A stretch of 50,985 bases of DNA from an uncultured Bacteroidales bacterium (GCA_949300615.1 CASGEW010000011.1:1-50985), one strand, 5' to 3'. Positions 1 through 11,171 are shown, counted from the first letter of the stretch. Notes: generated by a model from the sequence alone, not told the origin. Made by a program: numbers and translations.

Positions 1-50
1 TAGGCCTGTCGCTAGCGTTCATCCTGAGCCAGGATCAAACTCTTCGTTGT
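1..50 (-). rRNA. rrs: 16S ribosomal RNA, 5' end only (partial)
   Basis: Read on the minus strand, the first 50 bases are the universal start of bacterial 16S rRNA: AGAGTTTGATCCTGGCTCAG is present, followed by a Bacteroidales-type GATGAACGCTAGCGACAGG. The mature 5' end is placed at about 50 by comparison with the usual position of this motif. The rest of the gene and presumably 23S and 5S lie beyond the left edge. Transcription runs leftwards from the promoter at 263-294. Confidence 0.95.
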
Positions 51-262
51 ATGAATCTCTTTGTGATCCCTCTCGGCTCGAATGGTTTCCTGGAAAAAAT
101 TGCCGGGTCTTCCCCGTTATTGTTTCCTTTGTGCTTTTGTCTTTTTTTACGCTTTCAATGTGCTTTGCTCTTCCTTACTAACGCCCCCCTCTTTTGCTTT
201 CAAAGACCGGCTGGCTCTTTCTGAATCTCGCCAACCCCCGGGGTTCGTCCTGAAAAGCTCGG
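51..262 (-). other. 16S rRNA precursor leader
   Basis: This is the stretch between the rRNA promoter and the mature 16S end. It should be transcribed and then removed during rRNA maturation. I see no convincing gene in it: the only open frame (82-339, plus strand) runs against the rRNA and across its promoter and has no recognisable protein character. Likely contents are antitermination signals and the 5' half of the 16S processing stem, but I cannot show these without the 3' flank. Confidence 0.6.
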
Positions 263-294
263 CAAAGATACTACCCCTTATCTTTCCCTCCAAA
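263..294 (-). promoter_or_regulatory. rRNA operon promoter (Bacteroidota sigma-A type)
   Basis: On the minus strand a -33 box TTTG (291-294) is followed after exactly 20 nt by a -7 box TATCTTTG (263-270), a perfect match to the Bacteroidota TTTG/TAnnTTTG consensus. The DNA upstream (about 295-420) is very AT-rich with A and T runs, as expected for an UP-like element. The same -33/-7 sequences and spacing recur in front of rpsL. Confidence 0.85.
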
Positions 295-443
295 CTTTTT
301 AATGCCTTTTTTTGTTATTATTTTTCTCAGGCAATATAATAAATTGATATACAACGCTATCTAAGAAAAAAAATTTTACCTCCAAACACACAACAAAACA
401 AACAATACTCGTTTTAATCATAAAGCAGACAAAGGGCTATCAC

Positions 444-482
444 GAAAAAACCGTTTTAGCAACGGTTATTTACTAAAACGGT
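444..482 (-). terminator. Rho-independent terminator of eno
   Basis: A 10-bp perfect stem (450-459 with 473-482, arm ACCGTTTTAG) is followed on the minus strand by a run of six T (complement of 444-449). It lies about 80 nt past the enolase stop and separates eno from the rRNA promoter that follows on the same strand. Confidence 0.85.
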
Positions 483-563
483 CTTCTTGTATGATGCGGG
501 AATAAACATGGCATCCTGACAAAACAGGAATGTTTTTCCTTTCTGTTTCTACTCAGGGGCGTT

Positions 564-2517
<1,954 letters not shown>

Positions 2518-2521
2518 CGTT

Positions 2522-3514
2522 TTACTCTTTATCTAATTTATATTTCGAAATATCCATTCCAAATGAAAGGTTCAAGTTTGCCAGCAATTCATCCAGCTCG
2601 GTAAGTGATTTTTTACCGAAGTTTCTGAACTTCAACAAATCGGTTTTATTGAACACTACCAATTCTCCCAATGTTTCCACATCGGCCGATTTCAAGCAGT
2701 TCAACGCACGAACCGACAATTCCATATCCACCAATTTGGTTTTGAGCAATTGGCGCATATGCAACACTTCTTCGTCGAACTCTTCATTGCCATCGGCATC
2801 TGTCGTTTCCAATGTAATTTTCTCATCGGAGAACAACATAAAGTGATAAATCAGGATCTTGGCGGCCTCTTTCAAGGCTTCTTTGGGATGGATGGATCCA
2901 TCGGTAGTAATTTCCAATATCAGTTTTTCGTAGTCTGTTTTCTGCTCAACGCGGAAATTTTCAATGGAATATTTTACATTGCGGATCGGAGTAAAGATAG
3001 AATCGATAGCGATTACATTGATGTCGTCATTCGGATTCCGGTTTTCATCCGCGGGGACATACCCACGGCCTCCACCAATGTTGATATCCATTTGGAAGCT
3101 TGCGCTGGGGTCAACATGACAAATAACCAGGTCAGGGTTCAACACTTCAAAACCTGTCAGATATTTGCCGATATCGCCAGCTTTAAACACCTCGGTGCCT
3201 GAAATCGTAACGGTTACTTTTTCAGTTTCCACCTCTTCTACAACCTGCTTGAACCGAACTTGTTTCAGGTTAAGAATGATATTCGTAACATCCTCGATTA
3301 CTCCGGGGATCGTTGAAAACTCATGTTCTACACCATCAATACGAATAGAGGTGATGGCAAAGCCTTCGAGGGAAGATAAAAGGATACGGCGCAAGGCATT
3401 ACCCACTGTAATACCGTAACCGGGCTCCAAGGGACGGAATTCGAATTTACCGAAAAACGCATCCGCTTCCAACATCAAGACTTTATCAGGTTTTTGAAAT
3501 GCTAATATCGCCAT
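2522..3514 (-). CDS. rpoA: DNA-directed RNA polymerase subunit alpha
   Basis: Alpha dimerises to start RNA polymerase assembly, and its C-terminal domain can touch upstream promoter DNA and activators. The protein is full length at 330 residues. The N-terminal assembly domain (about 1-235) includes the dimer-interface segment with [19 protein letters not shown]. The C-terminal domain (about 250-320) contains [20 protein letters not shown] and the helix-hairpin-helix region [16 protein letters not shown]. It lies between rpsD (11 nt gap) and rplQ (4 nt gap), the standard alpha-operon order. Confidence 0.98.
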   Translation of the reverse strand: MAILAFQKPDKVLMLEADAFFGKFEFRPLEPGYGITVGNALRRILLSSLEGFAITSIRIDGVEHEFSTIPGVIEDVTNIILNLKQVRFKQVVEEVETEKVTVTISGTEVFKAGDIGKYLTGFEVLNPDLVICHVDPSASFQMDINIGGGRGYVPADENRNPNDDINVIAIDSIFTPIRNVKYSIENFRVEQKTDYEKLILEITTDGSIHPKEALKEAAKILIYHFMLFSDEKITLETTDADGNEEFDEEVLHMRQLLKTKLVDMELSVRALNCLKSADVETLGELVVFNKTDLLKFRNFGKKSLTELDELLANLNLSFGMDISKYKLDKE

Positions 3515-3525
3515 GGAATCACTTT

Positions 3526-4131
3526 TTATTTAGAGTACAATTCTACGATCAACTGTTCTTTGATATTTTCTGGAATATCGGCTCTCTCAGGCAAATGCAG
3601 GAATTTACCGCTTAATGAGTTTTGGTCCCATTCAATCCAAGGATATTTACTGTGATTGAATCCGGATAGCGAGTCGCCAATTACTTCCAAGGATTTTGAT
3701 TTTTCGCGTACACCGACAATTTGTCCGGGTTTTACCGAGAAAGAGGGGATGTTTACCACTTTCCCATCGACAACGATGTGTCTGTGCAAAACCAATTGAC
3801 GGGCTGCGGGACGTGAAGGAGCGATACCCATACGGAATACGACATTATCCAAACGAGCTTCCAACAGTTGAAGCAACACTTCACCTTTGATACCTTTGGT
3901 ACGAGAAGCCTTTTCAAAAAGGTTACGGAATTGTTTTTCCAATACGCCATAGGTATATTTCGCCTTTTGTTTTTCACGCAACTGAATACCATATTCAGAG
4001 GTTTTCTTTCTTCTATTAGCCCCGTGCTGTCCCGGAGGATAGTTCTTTTTCGTCAGGACTTTGTCAGGGCCGAAAATAGCCTCACCAAATTTACGAGCAA
4101 TTCTTGTTTTAGGTCCGGTATATCTTGCCAT
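3526..4131 (-). CDS. rpsD: 30S ribosomal protein S4
   Basis: S4 is a primary 16S-binding protein that starts 30S assembly and helps guard the mRNA entry channel. It has 201 residues, the normal length for the phylum. The basic N-terminal region ([17 protein letters not shown]) and the S4 RNA-binding domain (about 92-155, [20 protein letters not shown]) are present. The 122 nt between it and rpsK is the longest gap inside the spc-alpha part of the operon; I see no clear -7 box there, so it may be a leader, which would suit S4's known autoregulation in other bacteria. Confidence 0.97.
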   Translation of the reverse strand: MARYTGPKTRIARKFGEAIFGPDKVLTKKNYPPGQHGANRRKKTSEYGIQLREKQKAKYTYGVLEKQFRNLFEKASRTKGIKGEVLLQLLEARLDNVVFRMGIAPSRPAARQLVLHRHIVVDGKVVNIPSFSVKPGQIVGVREKSKSLEVIGDSLSGFNHSKYPWIEWDQNSLSGKFLHLPERADIPENIKEQLIVELYSK

Positions 4132-4253
4132 TTCTAATTATTATTAAAATTATACTTTCAAACAAACCCGGAATCGTGCAGCCGCGATTACAGAGAGGAG
4201 ATGGTGCAATCTTTTCACAATTCTAGATTCTTTAATCGAATAGAATACGGTTT

Positions 4254-4484
4254 TTAAACTCTTCTTCTTTTCGGAGGACGACATCCATTGTGAGGAAGCG
4301 GAGTAACATCGATGATTTCTGTTACTTCGATACCGGCTCCGTGCACTGTCCTGATGGCAGATTCACGTCCGTTACCGGGTCCTTTCACATACGCTTTTAC
4401 TTTTCTCAAGCCAAGAACGTGCAATTGACCCATCGCGTCAACTTTCACATTTCTCTTCTTAGCTGCGACTGTTTTTTTTGCCAT
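4254..4484 (-). CDS. rpsK: 30S ribosomal protein S11, with an in-frame internal deletion
   Basis: The N-terminus ([17 protein letters not shown]) and the whole C-terminal third ([19 protein letters not shown] to [11 protein letters not shown]) match S11, but only 76 residues are encoded; S11 in related bacteria has about 129. The reading passes from GQLHV (about residues 19-23) directly to LGLRKV, so roughly 53 residues are missing. These should contain the NNIIVSL strand, the SAGKMGFRGSKK segment and the helix before DLGLRKV. Reading frame, start, stop and flanking genes are undisturbed. S11 forms the 30S platform next to S18, S21 and the 3' end of 16S rRNA and is normally essential. A real deletion, an assembly error or a second copy elsewhere are all possible. 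Confidence 0.85.
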   Translation of the reverse strand: MAKKTVAAKKRNVKVDAMGQLHVLGLRKVKAYVKGPGNGRESAIRTVHGAGIEVTEIIDVTPLPHNGCRPPKRRRV

Positions 4485-4496
4485 ATTTAACTCTTA

Positions 4497-4877
4497 TTAT
4501 TTAGTAGCCTTTTTCTTATTAGCAACTGTTTTCTTTCTACCTTTACGTGTACGGGCGTTATTCTTGGTACTTTGTCCTCTTACGGGCAAACCGATACGAT
4601 GACGGATACCACGGTAACAACCTATATCCATAAGACGTTTGATATTCAACTGAACTTCTGACCGAAGTTCTCCTTCCACTTTGTATTCCGATCCGATAAT
4701 TTCACGCACCTTGGCCGACTGTTCGTCTGTCCAGTCTTTTACTTTGATATTTTTATCGATACCGGCTTTTGCTAAAATGGTATTTGAAGCGCTACGACCG
4801 ATTCCATAGATATAGGTCAACGCTATTTCGCCTCTTTTATTTTGCGGCAGGTCTACTCCAACTATTCTTATAGCCAT
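4497..4877 (-). CDS. rpsM: 30S ribosomal protein S13
   Basis: S13 lies in the 30S head and contacts L5 of the large subunit and the P-site tRNA. The 126-residue protein starts [20 protein letters not shown], has the helix-two-turn-helix region, the conserved [17 protein letters not shown] segment (about 84-101) and the basic tail [16 protein letters not shown] that reaches toward the tRNAs. It lies 33 nt after rpmJ and 12 nt before rpsK, the standard order. Confidence 0.97.
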   Translation of the reverse strand: MAIRIVGVDLPQNKRGEIALTYIYGIGRSASNTILAKAGIDKNIKVKDWTDEQSAKVREIIGSEYKVEGELRSEVQLNIKRLMDIGCYRGIRHRIGLPVRGQSTKNNARTRKGRKKTVANKKKATK

Positions 4878-4910
4878 ATAATGAATTATTTATTTTGCAA
4901 AAATAATAAA

Positions 4911-5027
4911 TTATCCTTGACGTTGTTTATACTTAGGATTTTTCTTGTTAATAATGTACAAGCGACCGTTTCTTCTCACGATTTTGCAATCGGGCGTACG
5001 TTTCTTTAATGATGCTCTTACTTTCAT
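4911..5027 (-). CDS. rpmJ: 50S ribosomal protein L36
   Basis: A 38-residue open frame reading [20 protein letters not shown] and ending KYKQRQG, a typical short L36. Of the zinc-ribbon ligands of the classical form (C-x2-C-x12-C-x4-H), only one cysteine (DCKIV, residue 14) is visible, so this looks like the zinc-independent type. Its place between infA and rpsM is the usual one. Confidence 0.93.
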   Translation of the reverse strand: MKVRASLKKRTPDCKIVRRNGRLYIINKKNPKYKQRQG

Positions 5028-5042
5028 ATCTTTATGTGTCTA

Positions 5043-5261
5043 TTATTTATATCTAAACGCTATTCTTCCTTTACTTAAATCGTACGGCGACATCTCTACC
5101 TTCACTTTATCACCGGGTAAAATCTTGATATAGTGCATACGCATCTTTCCCGAGATATGGGCCGTTATCTCATGTCCATTCTCCAATTCCACCCGAAACA
5201 TTGCATTCGACAATGCTTCTACGATGATGCCATCTTGTTCTATTGCTGCCTGTTTAGCCAT
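5043..5261 (-). CDS. infA: Translation initiation factor IF-1
   Basis: IF-1 binds the 30S A site during initiation and assists IF-2 and IF-3. The 72-residue protein has the S1-like OB fold expected: [20 protein letters not shown], then the conserved [22 protein letters not shown] and [10 protein letters not shown] segments. It lies between map (16 nt) and rpmJ (15 nt). Confidence 0.97.
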   Translation of the reverse strand: MAKQAAIEQDGIIVEALSNAMFRVELENGHEITAHISGKMRMHYIKILPGDKVKVEMSPYDLSKGRIAFRYK

Positions 5262-5277
5262 ATATTGTTGAGATCTT

Positions 5278-6060
5278 TTAAATTGATTTTTCTCCTAAAA
5301 CTTCTTCTACATACGCAAAAGAGGACAATATGTCTGCCTTTCCGGGACGTACGGCAATCGTATGCTCAAAATGGGCCGAAGGCTTACCGTCTCGTGTACG
5401 GGTGGTCCATCCATCCCGTTCTATGACGATGTGGCGTTTCCCCAAATTGATCATGGGCTCAATGGCTATCACCATACCGTTTTTCAACAAGGGGCCCGTG
5501 CCTCTGCGTCCGTAGTTGGGAACCTCGGGGTCTTCATGCAAATGTCTGCCGACACCGTGTCCGCACAACTCCCGTACAACGCTATATCCTCGCGCCTCAC
5601 AATAGCTCTGAATCGACTCGCTGATGTCTCCCAGCCGTTTGCCGACTACCGCATGTTCTATGCCGATATAAAGAGACTCCTTGGTCGTCTTCAACAGGGC
5701 CAATACCTCCGGGGCTACCTCTCCTACACAGAATGTATAAGTTGAATCGCCGTTGAATCCGTTTTTTACGGCTCCACAATCCACCGATATGATATCGCCT
5801 TCACGAAGCTCGTATTCGGAGGGAAAACCGTGTACCACCTTGTCATTGACCGAAGCACATATAGTACTCGGAAATCCGCCGTATCCCTTAAATCCCGGGA
5901 CTGCGCCGTGGTCTCTGATAAATTCTTCGGCAATGGCATCGAGTTTGAGTGTAGAAATCCCCGGTTTGATCCACTTGGCAACTTCGCCCAAAGTCATTCC
6001 AACCAGCAAATTTGCTTCACGCAACAACTCTATTTCTTCATCTGTTTTAAGATAAATCAT
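5278..6060 (-). CDS. map: Methionine aminopeptidase, type I
   Basis: Removes the initiator methionine from new proteins in the cytosol. At 260 residues it is a standard type I enzyme. The five metal ligands can be placed: the two aspartates in [15 protein letters not shown], the histidine in [12 protein letters not shown], and the glutamates in MVIAIEPMI and FEHTIAV. It sits between secY and infA, a common position in spc operons. Confidence 0.97.
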   Translation of the reverse strand: MIYLKTDEEIELLREANLLVGMTLGEVAKWIKPGISTLKLDAIAEEFIRDHGAVPGFKGYGGFPSTICASVNDKVVHGFPSEYELREGDIISVDCGAVKNGFNGDSTYTFCVGEVAPEVLALLKTTKESLYIGIEHAVVGKRLGDISESIQSYCEARGYSVVRELCGHGVGRHLHEDPEVPNYGRRGTGPLLKNGMVIAIEPMINLGKRHIVIERDGWTTRTRDGKPSAHFEHTIAVRPGKADILSSFAYVEEVLGEKSI

Positions 6061-6074
6061 TTTATGCCAACCTC

Positions 6075-7412
6075 TTAATTAAGCGCTATTGAACCTGAAC
6101 GTCCTTTTATTCTTCCACTTTTCAGCAATCCGTCGTAATGACGCATTAACAAATGGCTCTCTACCTGCTGCAAGGTATCCAATACTACCCCTACCAAAAT
6201 CAACAGAGAGGTACCTCCGAAGAATTGGGCAAAGCCGTGCGAAACGCCAAACAACTGAGCAAAAGCCGGCAATATGGCAACAATAGCGAGGAATATGGAT
6301 CCCGGCAAGGTAATGCGCGACATGATACTATCCAAGTAATCTGCCGTTTTCTTCCCCGGTTTGATTCCCGGAATAAATCCGTTGTTCCGTTTCATATCCT
6401 CTGCCATCTGGGTAGGCTGGATCGTTATAGCCGTATAGAAATAGGTAAACAAAATGATCAACAATGCGAATATCGCGTTATACAAGAATCCCGAACCGGT
6501 CAGGAATGAGGTCCAGAATGCGCTGGATCTTTCCGGGTTGAAGCCCACCAGCGTAATGGGGATAAACATGATTGCCTGAGCAAAAATGATCGGCATTACA
6601 CCTGCGGCGTTTACCTTTAACGGGATATATTGTCTGGCTCCTCCGTATTGTTTATTGCCCACGATACGTTTGGCATATTGTACGGGCACCTTGCGTGTTC
6701 CCTGTACCAACAGAATAGAGAGGGCGATCACAAACAACAGGAATACGATTTCAGCAATAAATGCCACCAAACCTCCGGATGACGAAGAAGCTCTCTGGAT
6801 GAACTCCTGGGCCAACGATTCCGGCAGGCGGGCAATAATACCTACCAATATGATAAACGAAATTCCATTCCCTACACCTTTATCGGTAATGCGTTCACCC
6901 AGCCACAACACAAACATACTGCCTGCTGCGAGAATGATGGTAGAAGAAACTATAAACCATACTCCTCCCGGCAGTGAAGCTCCCACAGGAGCCAGCTGGG
7001 TTCCCAGATTCAACATATAGGTGGGAGCCTGCATCAACAAAATGATAACGGTCAGGTAACGGGTATATTGGTTCAGTTTCCGCCTTCCGCTCTCTCCTTC
7101 CCGCTGTAATTTCTGGAACGAGGGCAACGCCATACCCAAAAGCTGCACCACGATGGATGCGGAGATATAAGGCATGATACCTAATGCAAAAACAGAAGCG
7201 TTTGAAAACGCACCCCCGGAGAACATATCCAACAATTGGAGAAGTCCCCCGCTTGTCTGACCTTGTAATTTTGTCAAATCGGCCGGATCTATACCCGGAA
7301 GCACTACAAATGTTCCCAATCGGTAGATGGCTACCAACAGGATAGTAGTGAAGATCCGATTTCTCAGATCTTCAATCTTCCAAATATTTTTTATAGTTTC
7401 TATTGCTCTCAT
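6075..7412 (-). CDS. secY: Protein translocase subunit SecY
   Basis: Forms the channel of the Sec translocon in the inner membrane. The 445-residue protein has the ten hydrophobic segments of SecY. A charged N-terminal helix (AIETIKNIWKIEDLRNRIF) is followed by the plug region (GGLLQLLDMFSGGAFSN), the conserved loop with GIMPYISASI, and the C-terminal cytosolic loop PTQMAEDMKRNNGFIPGIKPG that contacts SecA or ribosomes. The spacing to rplO is 4 nt. SecDF is encoded at 39810-42800. Confidence 0.98.
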   Translation of the reverse strand: MRAIETIKNIWKIEDLRNRIFTTILLVAIYRLGTFVVLPGIDPADLTKLQGQTSGGLLQLLDMFSGGAFSNASVFALGIMPYISASIVVQLLGMALPSFQKLQREGESGRRKLNQYTRYLTVIILLMQAPTYMLNLGTQLAPVGASLPGGVWFIVSSTIILAAGSMFVLWLGERITDKGVGNGISFIILVGIIARLPESLAQEFIQRASSSSGGLVAFIAEIVFLLFVIALSILLVQGTRKVPVQYAKRIVGNKQYGGARQYIPLKVNAAGVMPIIFAQAIMFIPITLVGFNPERSSAFWTSFLTGSGFLYNAIFALLIILFTYFYTAITIQPTQMAEDMKRNNGFIPGIKPGKKTADYLDSIMSRITLPGSIFLAIVAILPAFAQLFGVSHGFAQFFGGTSLLILVGVVLDTLQQVESHLLMRHYDGLLKSGRIKGRSGSIALN

Positions 7413-7416
7413 GGAT

Positions 7417-7863
7417 TTAGAGTTTAACTACTGTTCCACCTGCGGCAACGATAGCGGCTTCTGCCGTTTTAGAGAAAGCGTGTGCTGCTACTTCTAATTT
7501 TGCAGTGAGTTCTCCTTTGCCAAGAATCTTTACTAACTGTTTTTTAGATATGAAGCCGGCTTCAATCAAGGTATCCACATCTATCTTTTCCAACTTCTTT
7601 TCGGTTGCCAAAGTTTGTAATACGTCGATATTGATGGCTTTATATTCTACGCGGTTGATATTTTTGAAACCAAATTTGGGCAAACGGCGTTGCAAAGGCA
7701 TCTGTCCGCCTTCAAACCCGATCTTTTTAGAATAACCGGATCTTGATTTGGCTCCTTTGTGGCCTCTGGTAGAAGTTCCACCCAAGCCAGAACCTGATCC
7801 GCGACCAATTCTCTTTCTTGTTTTTGTAGAACCTTCTGCAGGTTTTAAATTACTTAAATTCAT
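7417..7863 (-). CDS. rplO: 50S ribosomal protein L15
   Basis: L15 helps assemble the central part of the large subunit. The 148-residue protein begins MNLSNLKPAEGSTKTRKRIG and continues through the glycine/arginine-rich extension GRGSGSGLGGTSTRGHKGAKSRSG that threads into 23S rRNA. The globular domain follows from about 65, with FEGGQMPLQRRLPKFGF at the joint. Full length and in the standard rpmD-rplO-secY order. Confidence 0.97.
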   Translation of the reverse strand: MNLSNLKPAEGSTKTRKRIGRGSGSGLGGTSTRGHKGAKSRSGYSKKIGFEGGQMPLQRRLPKFGFKNINRVEYKAINIDVLQTLATEKKLEKIDVDTLIEAGFISKKQLVKILGKGELTAKLEVAAHAFSKTAEAAIVAAGGTVVKL

Positions 7864-7891
7864 ATTGCAATTCTTTTTTTCGTACGGTGAA

Positions 7892-8068
7892 TTAATCTAC
7901 AATAGCAATCAAATGTCTCACTTTGGCTATCATACCCATGATCTGAGGGGTAGCTTCGTGTTCTACCACGCGGTTCATTTTGGTCAGTTTTAAAGCATCG
8001 AGTGTTCTTTTCTGAACTGCGGGGCATTTGATTCTACTTTTTACTTGTTTAATCTTGATTGTTTCCAT
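7892..8068 (-). CDS. rpmD: 50S ribosomal protein L30
   Basis: A 58-residue frame starting METIKIKQVKSRIKCPAVQK and ending VRHLIAIVD, with the short alpha/beta L30 fold pattern (KRTLDALKLTKMNRVVEH, then TPQIMGMIAKV). It lies between rpsE and rplO, where L30 belongs. The start is preceded by GGGAGGG (8076-8082), 7 nt away, a Shine-Dalgarno-like match that is unusual for this phylum. Confidence 0.95.
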   Translation of the reverse strand: METIKIKQVKSRIKCPAVQKRTLDALKLTKMNRVVEHEATPQIMGMIAKVRHLIAIVD

Positions 8069-8085
8069 TGAATAACCCTCCCGAA

Positions 8086-8604
8086 TTAACCTTTAAATAC
8101 TTTTTCCATTGAAATTCCTCTATTCTGGGCTACCATACTGGCATCTCTCATTTCGCTCAAAGCAGCCAAAGTAGCCTTTACCAAGTTGTGAGGATTGGAT
8201 GAACCTTTTGATTTGGCAAGCACGTCGGTAATTCCCACGCTTTCCAGAACGGCACGCATAGCACCCCCGGCTTTCACCCCGGTACCGTGAGATGCGGGTT
8301 TGAGGAACACTTGTGCGCCGCTGAATTTGGCGGATTGTTCGTGCGGAATCGTCCCTTTCAAAACGGGAACTTTTATCAAATTCTTTTTGGCAGCTTCTAC
8401 GCCTTTGGCGATAGCGGCCGTTACTTCACTGGCTTTTCCCAAGCCCCAGCCAACGATTCCGTCTTCGTTACCTACTACTACTATTGCAGAGAAACTAAAA
8501 GTACGTCCCCCTTTCGTTACTTTGGTTACACGGTTGATTGCAACCAATCTGTCTTTTAACTCCAGGTCGTTAGTTGATTTTACTCTATTGTTAATTCCTG
8601 CCAT
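8086..8604 (-). CDS. rpsE: 30S ribosomal protein S5
   Basis: S5 sits near the mRNA entry site and affects decoding accuracy. At 172 residues it is complete: the double-stranded-RNA-binding-like N-terminal domain (about 16-80, with [20 protein letters not shown] and [10 protein letters not shown]) and the C-terminal domain ([20 protein letters not shown], then [19 protein letters not shown]). It is 5 nt from rplR. Confidence 0.97.
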   Translation of the reverse strand: MAGINNRVKSTNDLELKDRLVAINRVTKVTKGGRTFSFSAIVVVGNEDGIVGWGLGKASEVTAAIAKGVEAAKKNLIKVPVLKGTIPHEQSAKFSGAQVFLKPASHGTGVKAGGAMRAVLESVGITDVLAKSKGSSNPHNLVKATLAALSEMRDASMVAQNRGISMEKVFKG

Positions 8605-8609
8605 CTCTA

Positions 8610-8951
8610 TTAAAATTTAAGTCCACCGTTACGGGCAGCATCTGCCAATTCTTTAACTCTTCCGTGATACAAATAACCGTTACGGTCGAATACAACTGTG
8701 GTGATTCCGGCTTCTTTCGCCTTTTGGGCAATTGCCTGTCCTACCTGAGCGGCAAGCTCTTTTTTCGGCGCTCCGGACAATCCTTTGGACGATGCCGAGG
8801 CCAATGTCTTGCCTTCCGTATCGTCAACCAGTTGTACATATATTTGCTTGTTACTTCTAAACACTGTCATACGCGGACATTCGGCTGTTCCGGATATTTT
8901 TCCACGTATGCGGAGTTTTATCTTTTGTCTTCTTTCTGTTTTACTTACCAT
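8610..8951 (-). CDS. rplR: 50S ribosomal protein L18
   Basis: L18 binds 5S rRNA together with L5. The 113-residue protein has the basic start [20 protein letters not shown], the strand pair with [18 protein letters not shown], and the conserved ending [20 protein letters not shown]. Complete, between rplF and rpsE. Confidence 0.97.
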   Translation of the reverse strand: MVSKTERRQKIKLRIRGKISGTAECPRMTVFRSNKQIYVQLVDDTEGKTLASASSKGLSGAPKKELAAQVGQAIAQKAKEAGITTVVFDRNGYLYHGRVKELADAARNGGLKF

Positions 8952-8973
8952 GATAATAACCTATTTACGTGAA

Positions 8974-9528
8974 TTATTTAGCACCAGCCGATTTTCCTGA
9001 TTTTCTACGCAATACTTCGCCTACGAACTTGATACCTTTTCCTTTGTAAGGTTCAGGCTTGCGGAATGTACGGATTTTTGCGCATACTTGCCCGATAAGT
9101 TGTTTATCGCAAGATTCCAACAGAATCAACGGGTTTTTATTTCTTTCTGATTTTGTTTCTACTTTAATCTCTTTGGGCAATTTCAGATAGATATTGTGCG
9201 AATATCCGAGCGAAAGTTCCAATACCTGTCCGTTGTTAGCGGCACGGTAACCAACGCCGACCAATTCGAGTTCTTTTTTGTATCCTTCTGATACGCCTAC
9301 CACCATATTGTGAATCAAAGCACGATACAAACCATGTAAAGCACGGTGTTCTTTATCATTGGAAGGACGTGATACGTGCAACGTATTTCCATCCATTTCG
9401 ACTTTGATGTCGGGATTTACATTTTGCACCAATTCTCCTTTGGGTCCCTTTACTTTTACTTCCGTACCGTTTATTGCAACGGTTACTCCGGCAGGGATAT
9501 TAATGGGTAATTTTCCTATTCTTGACAT
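8974..9528 (-). CDS. rplF: 50S ribosomal protein L6
   Basis: L6 lies near the sarcin-ricin loop where elongation factors bind. The 184 residues form the two repeated L6 domains (about 1-82 and 83-160), with the signature near the C-terminus (IRTFRKPEPYKGKGIKFVGE). A clear AGGAGG (9537-9542) precedes the start by 8 nt, unlike most genes here. Complete. Confidence 0.97.
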   Translation of the reverse strand: MSRIGKLPINIPAGVTVAINGTEVKVKGPKGELVQNVNPDIKVEMDGNTLHVSRPSNDKEHRALHGLYRALIHNMVVGVSEGYKKELELVGVGYRAANNGQVLELSLGYSHNIYLKLPKEIKVETKSERNKNPLILLESCDKQLIGQVCAKIRTFRKPEPYKGKGIKFVGEVLRRKSGKSAGAK

Positions 9529-9544
9529 ATTCTTTTCCTCCTAA

Positions 9545-9940
9545 TTAGTACACGTAACATAATACTTCGCCACCGATCATCATATCGCGGGCTTCTTTAT
9601 TGGTCATCACTCCCTTGGAGGTAGAAAGAATAGCAATACCCAAGCCATTCAATACACGGGGCATATCTTTGTAGCCGGTATATTGACGCAAACCGGGAGA
9701 TGAAACTCGGATGAGTTTCTTGATTGCATTTACTTTATTTACCGGGTCATATTTGAGGGCGATCTTGATCGTACCTCTGCACCCTTCTTCTACAAACTTA
9801 TAATTGAGAATGTAGCCTTTTTCGAAAAGGATTCTGGTGATCTCCTTTTTCAAATTCGATGCGGGAATTTCAACTACTCTGTGTTGTGCTTTAATAGCAT
9901 TCCGCAATCTTGTCAAATAATCTGCTATTGGATCTGTCAT
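9545..9940 (-). CDS. rpsH: 30S ribosomal protein S8
   Basis: S8 is a primary binder of the central 16S domain. The 131-residue protein starts MTDPIADYLTRLRNAIKAQH and has the conserved C-terminal motif GLGIAILSTSKGVMTNKEAR (about 100-119). Complete, 60 nt after rpsN, with no visible promoter in that gap. Confidence 0.97.
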   Translation of the reverse strand: MTDPIADYLTRLRNAIKAQHRVVEIPASNLKKEITRILFEKGYILNYKFVEEGCRGTIKIALKYDPVNKVNAIKKLIRVSSPGLRQYTGYKDMPRVLNGLGIAILSTSKGVMTNKEARDMMIGGEVLCYVY

Positions 9941-10000
9941 AATTTATTGTTTAAATTGATCCGGAGCTTCCGGACAATATTTAACCTTCTGTGCTTTATC

Positions 10001-10270
10001 TTACCAGCTTGCTTTTTTAACGCCGGGGATCAAACCTGCCGATGCCATTTCACGGAACTGAATACGGGAAATTCCGAACTGGCGCATATACCCTTTCGGA
10101 CGTCCGGTCAGTTTGCAACGGTTGTGCAAACGTACGCGTGAAGCATTTTTAGGCAAGAGTTGAAGAGCTTCGTAGTTGCCTTCTGCTTTAAGCTGTGCTT
10201 TTTTGGCAGCGTATTTAGCAACGAGTTTTGCTCTTTTTACCTCACGGGCTTTCATCGATTCTTTTGCCAT
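10001..10270 (-). CDS. rpsN: 30S ribosomal protein S14
   Basis: S14 belongs to the 30S head near S19. The 89-residue protein is the zinc-free long form: [20 protein letters not shown] at the start, then the conserved [20 protein letters not shown] and [20 protein letters not shown]. The four-cysteine zinc ribbon of the short form is absent. It is 3 nt from rplE. Confidence 0.97.
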   Translation of the reverse strand: MAKESMKAREVKRAKLVAKYAAKKAQLKAEGNYEALQLLPKNASRVRLHNRCKLTGRPKGYMRQFGISRIQFREMASAGLIPGVKKASW

Positions 10271-10273
10271 AAC

Positions 10274-10831
10274 TTAGTCTTTTTTTGCATTTTTAAAAGG
10301 TAATCCGAATTCCTTCAACAACGCATACCCTTCTTCGTCTGTTTTTGCAGAGGTTACAAAGGTAATATTCATTCCCAAAAGTTTACTAATATTATCAATA
10401 TTAATTTCGGGGAAAATGATTTGTTCCTGAATTCCTAACGTATAATTTCCTCTTCCGTCGAGTTTGCCTTCAATACCTTTAAAGTCCCGAATACGGGGAA
10501 GAGCAACACGAATCAATCTTTCCAAAAATTCGTACATACGTTCACGACGCAGGGTTACCATCACGCCGATCGGCATTTTTTTACGCAATTTAAAGTTAGA
10601 TATATCTTTGCGGGAAAGAGTTGCAACTGCTTTCTGCCCTGAAATAGCGGTCAGTTCGTTGATGGCCGTTTCGATAATCTTCTTATCGGCAACTGCCAGA
10701 CCCAAGCCTTGGTTTAAAACAATTTTCTTGAGTACGGGAACCTGCATTACCGTTGAATAGTTAAACTCTTTCATCAAGGCAGGAACGATTCTTTCTTTGT
10801 ATTCTTTTTTAAGATTGGCGGTACTGCTCAT
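10274..10831 (-). CDS. rplE: 50S ribosomal protein L5
   Basis: L5 carries 5S rRNA and forms the B1b bridge with S13. The 185-residue protein contains [18 protein letters not shown] (about 34-51), the [19 protein letters not shown] segment, and the C-terminal [20 protein letters not shown]. Its ATG overlaps the rplX stop (TAATG). AGGAGA (10839-10844) stands 7 nt upstream of the start, inside the end of rplX. Confidence 0.97.
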   Translation of the reverse strand: MSSTANLKKEYKERIVPALMKEFNYSTVMQVPVLKKIVLNQGLGLAVADKKIIETAINELTAISGQKAVATLSRKDISNFKLRKKMPIGVMVTLRRERMYEFLERLIRVALPRIRDFKGIEGKLDGRGNYTLGIQEQIIFPEINIDNISKLLGMNITFVTSAKTDEEGYALLKEFGLPFKNAKKD

Positions 10832-11151
10832 TATTTAATCTCCTCTCCTGATTTTTTTGAATAACGCACTAAAACTCCTGCTTCGTTTCTTTTACGGCCG
10901 ATACGAGTCGGTTTTCCGCTCTTGGGGTCAATCGGGTTCAGATTAGAAAGATGGATAGGAGCTTCCATTTTTATTATGCCCCCCTGGGGATGTTTTGCAT
11001 TGGGCTTGGTATGTTTGGATACCATATTGATACCTTCTACAATGGCCCGTTCCTTTTTAACGAGAACGCGCAACACGCGGCCGGTTTTCCCTTTGTCTTC
11101 GCCGGCATTCACGTAAACGGTATCGCCTTTTTTTACATGTAATTTACTCAT
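10831..11151 (-). CDS. rplX: 50S ribosomal protein L24
   Basis: L24 starts assembly of the large subunit. The 106-residue protein has the KOW motif at the start ([20 protein letters not shown], about 7-26) and the following [20 protein letters not shown]. The stop codon shares one base with the rplE start, which suggests translational coupling. Confidence 0.97.
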   Translation of the reverse strand: MSKLHVKKGDTVYVNAGEDKGKTGRVLRVLVKKERAIVEGINMVSKHTKPNAKHPQGGIIKMEAPIHLSNLNPIDPKSGKPTRIGRKRNEAGVLVRYSKKSGEEIK

Positions 11152-11171
11152 TACTTCTCTTTTTTACGACA

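Noticed and set aside
82-339. Open frame of 85 residues on the plus strand
   Set aside because: It runs antisense through the 16S leader and rRNA promoter and has no protein-like composition.
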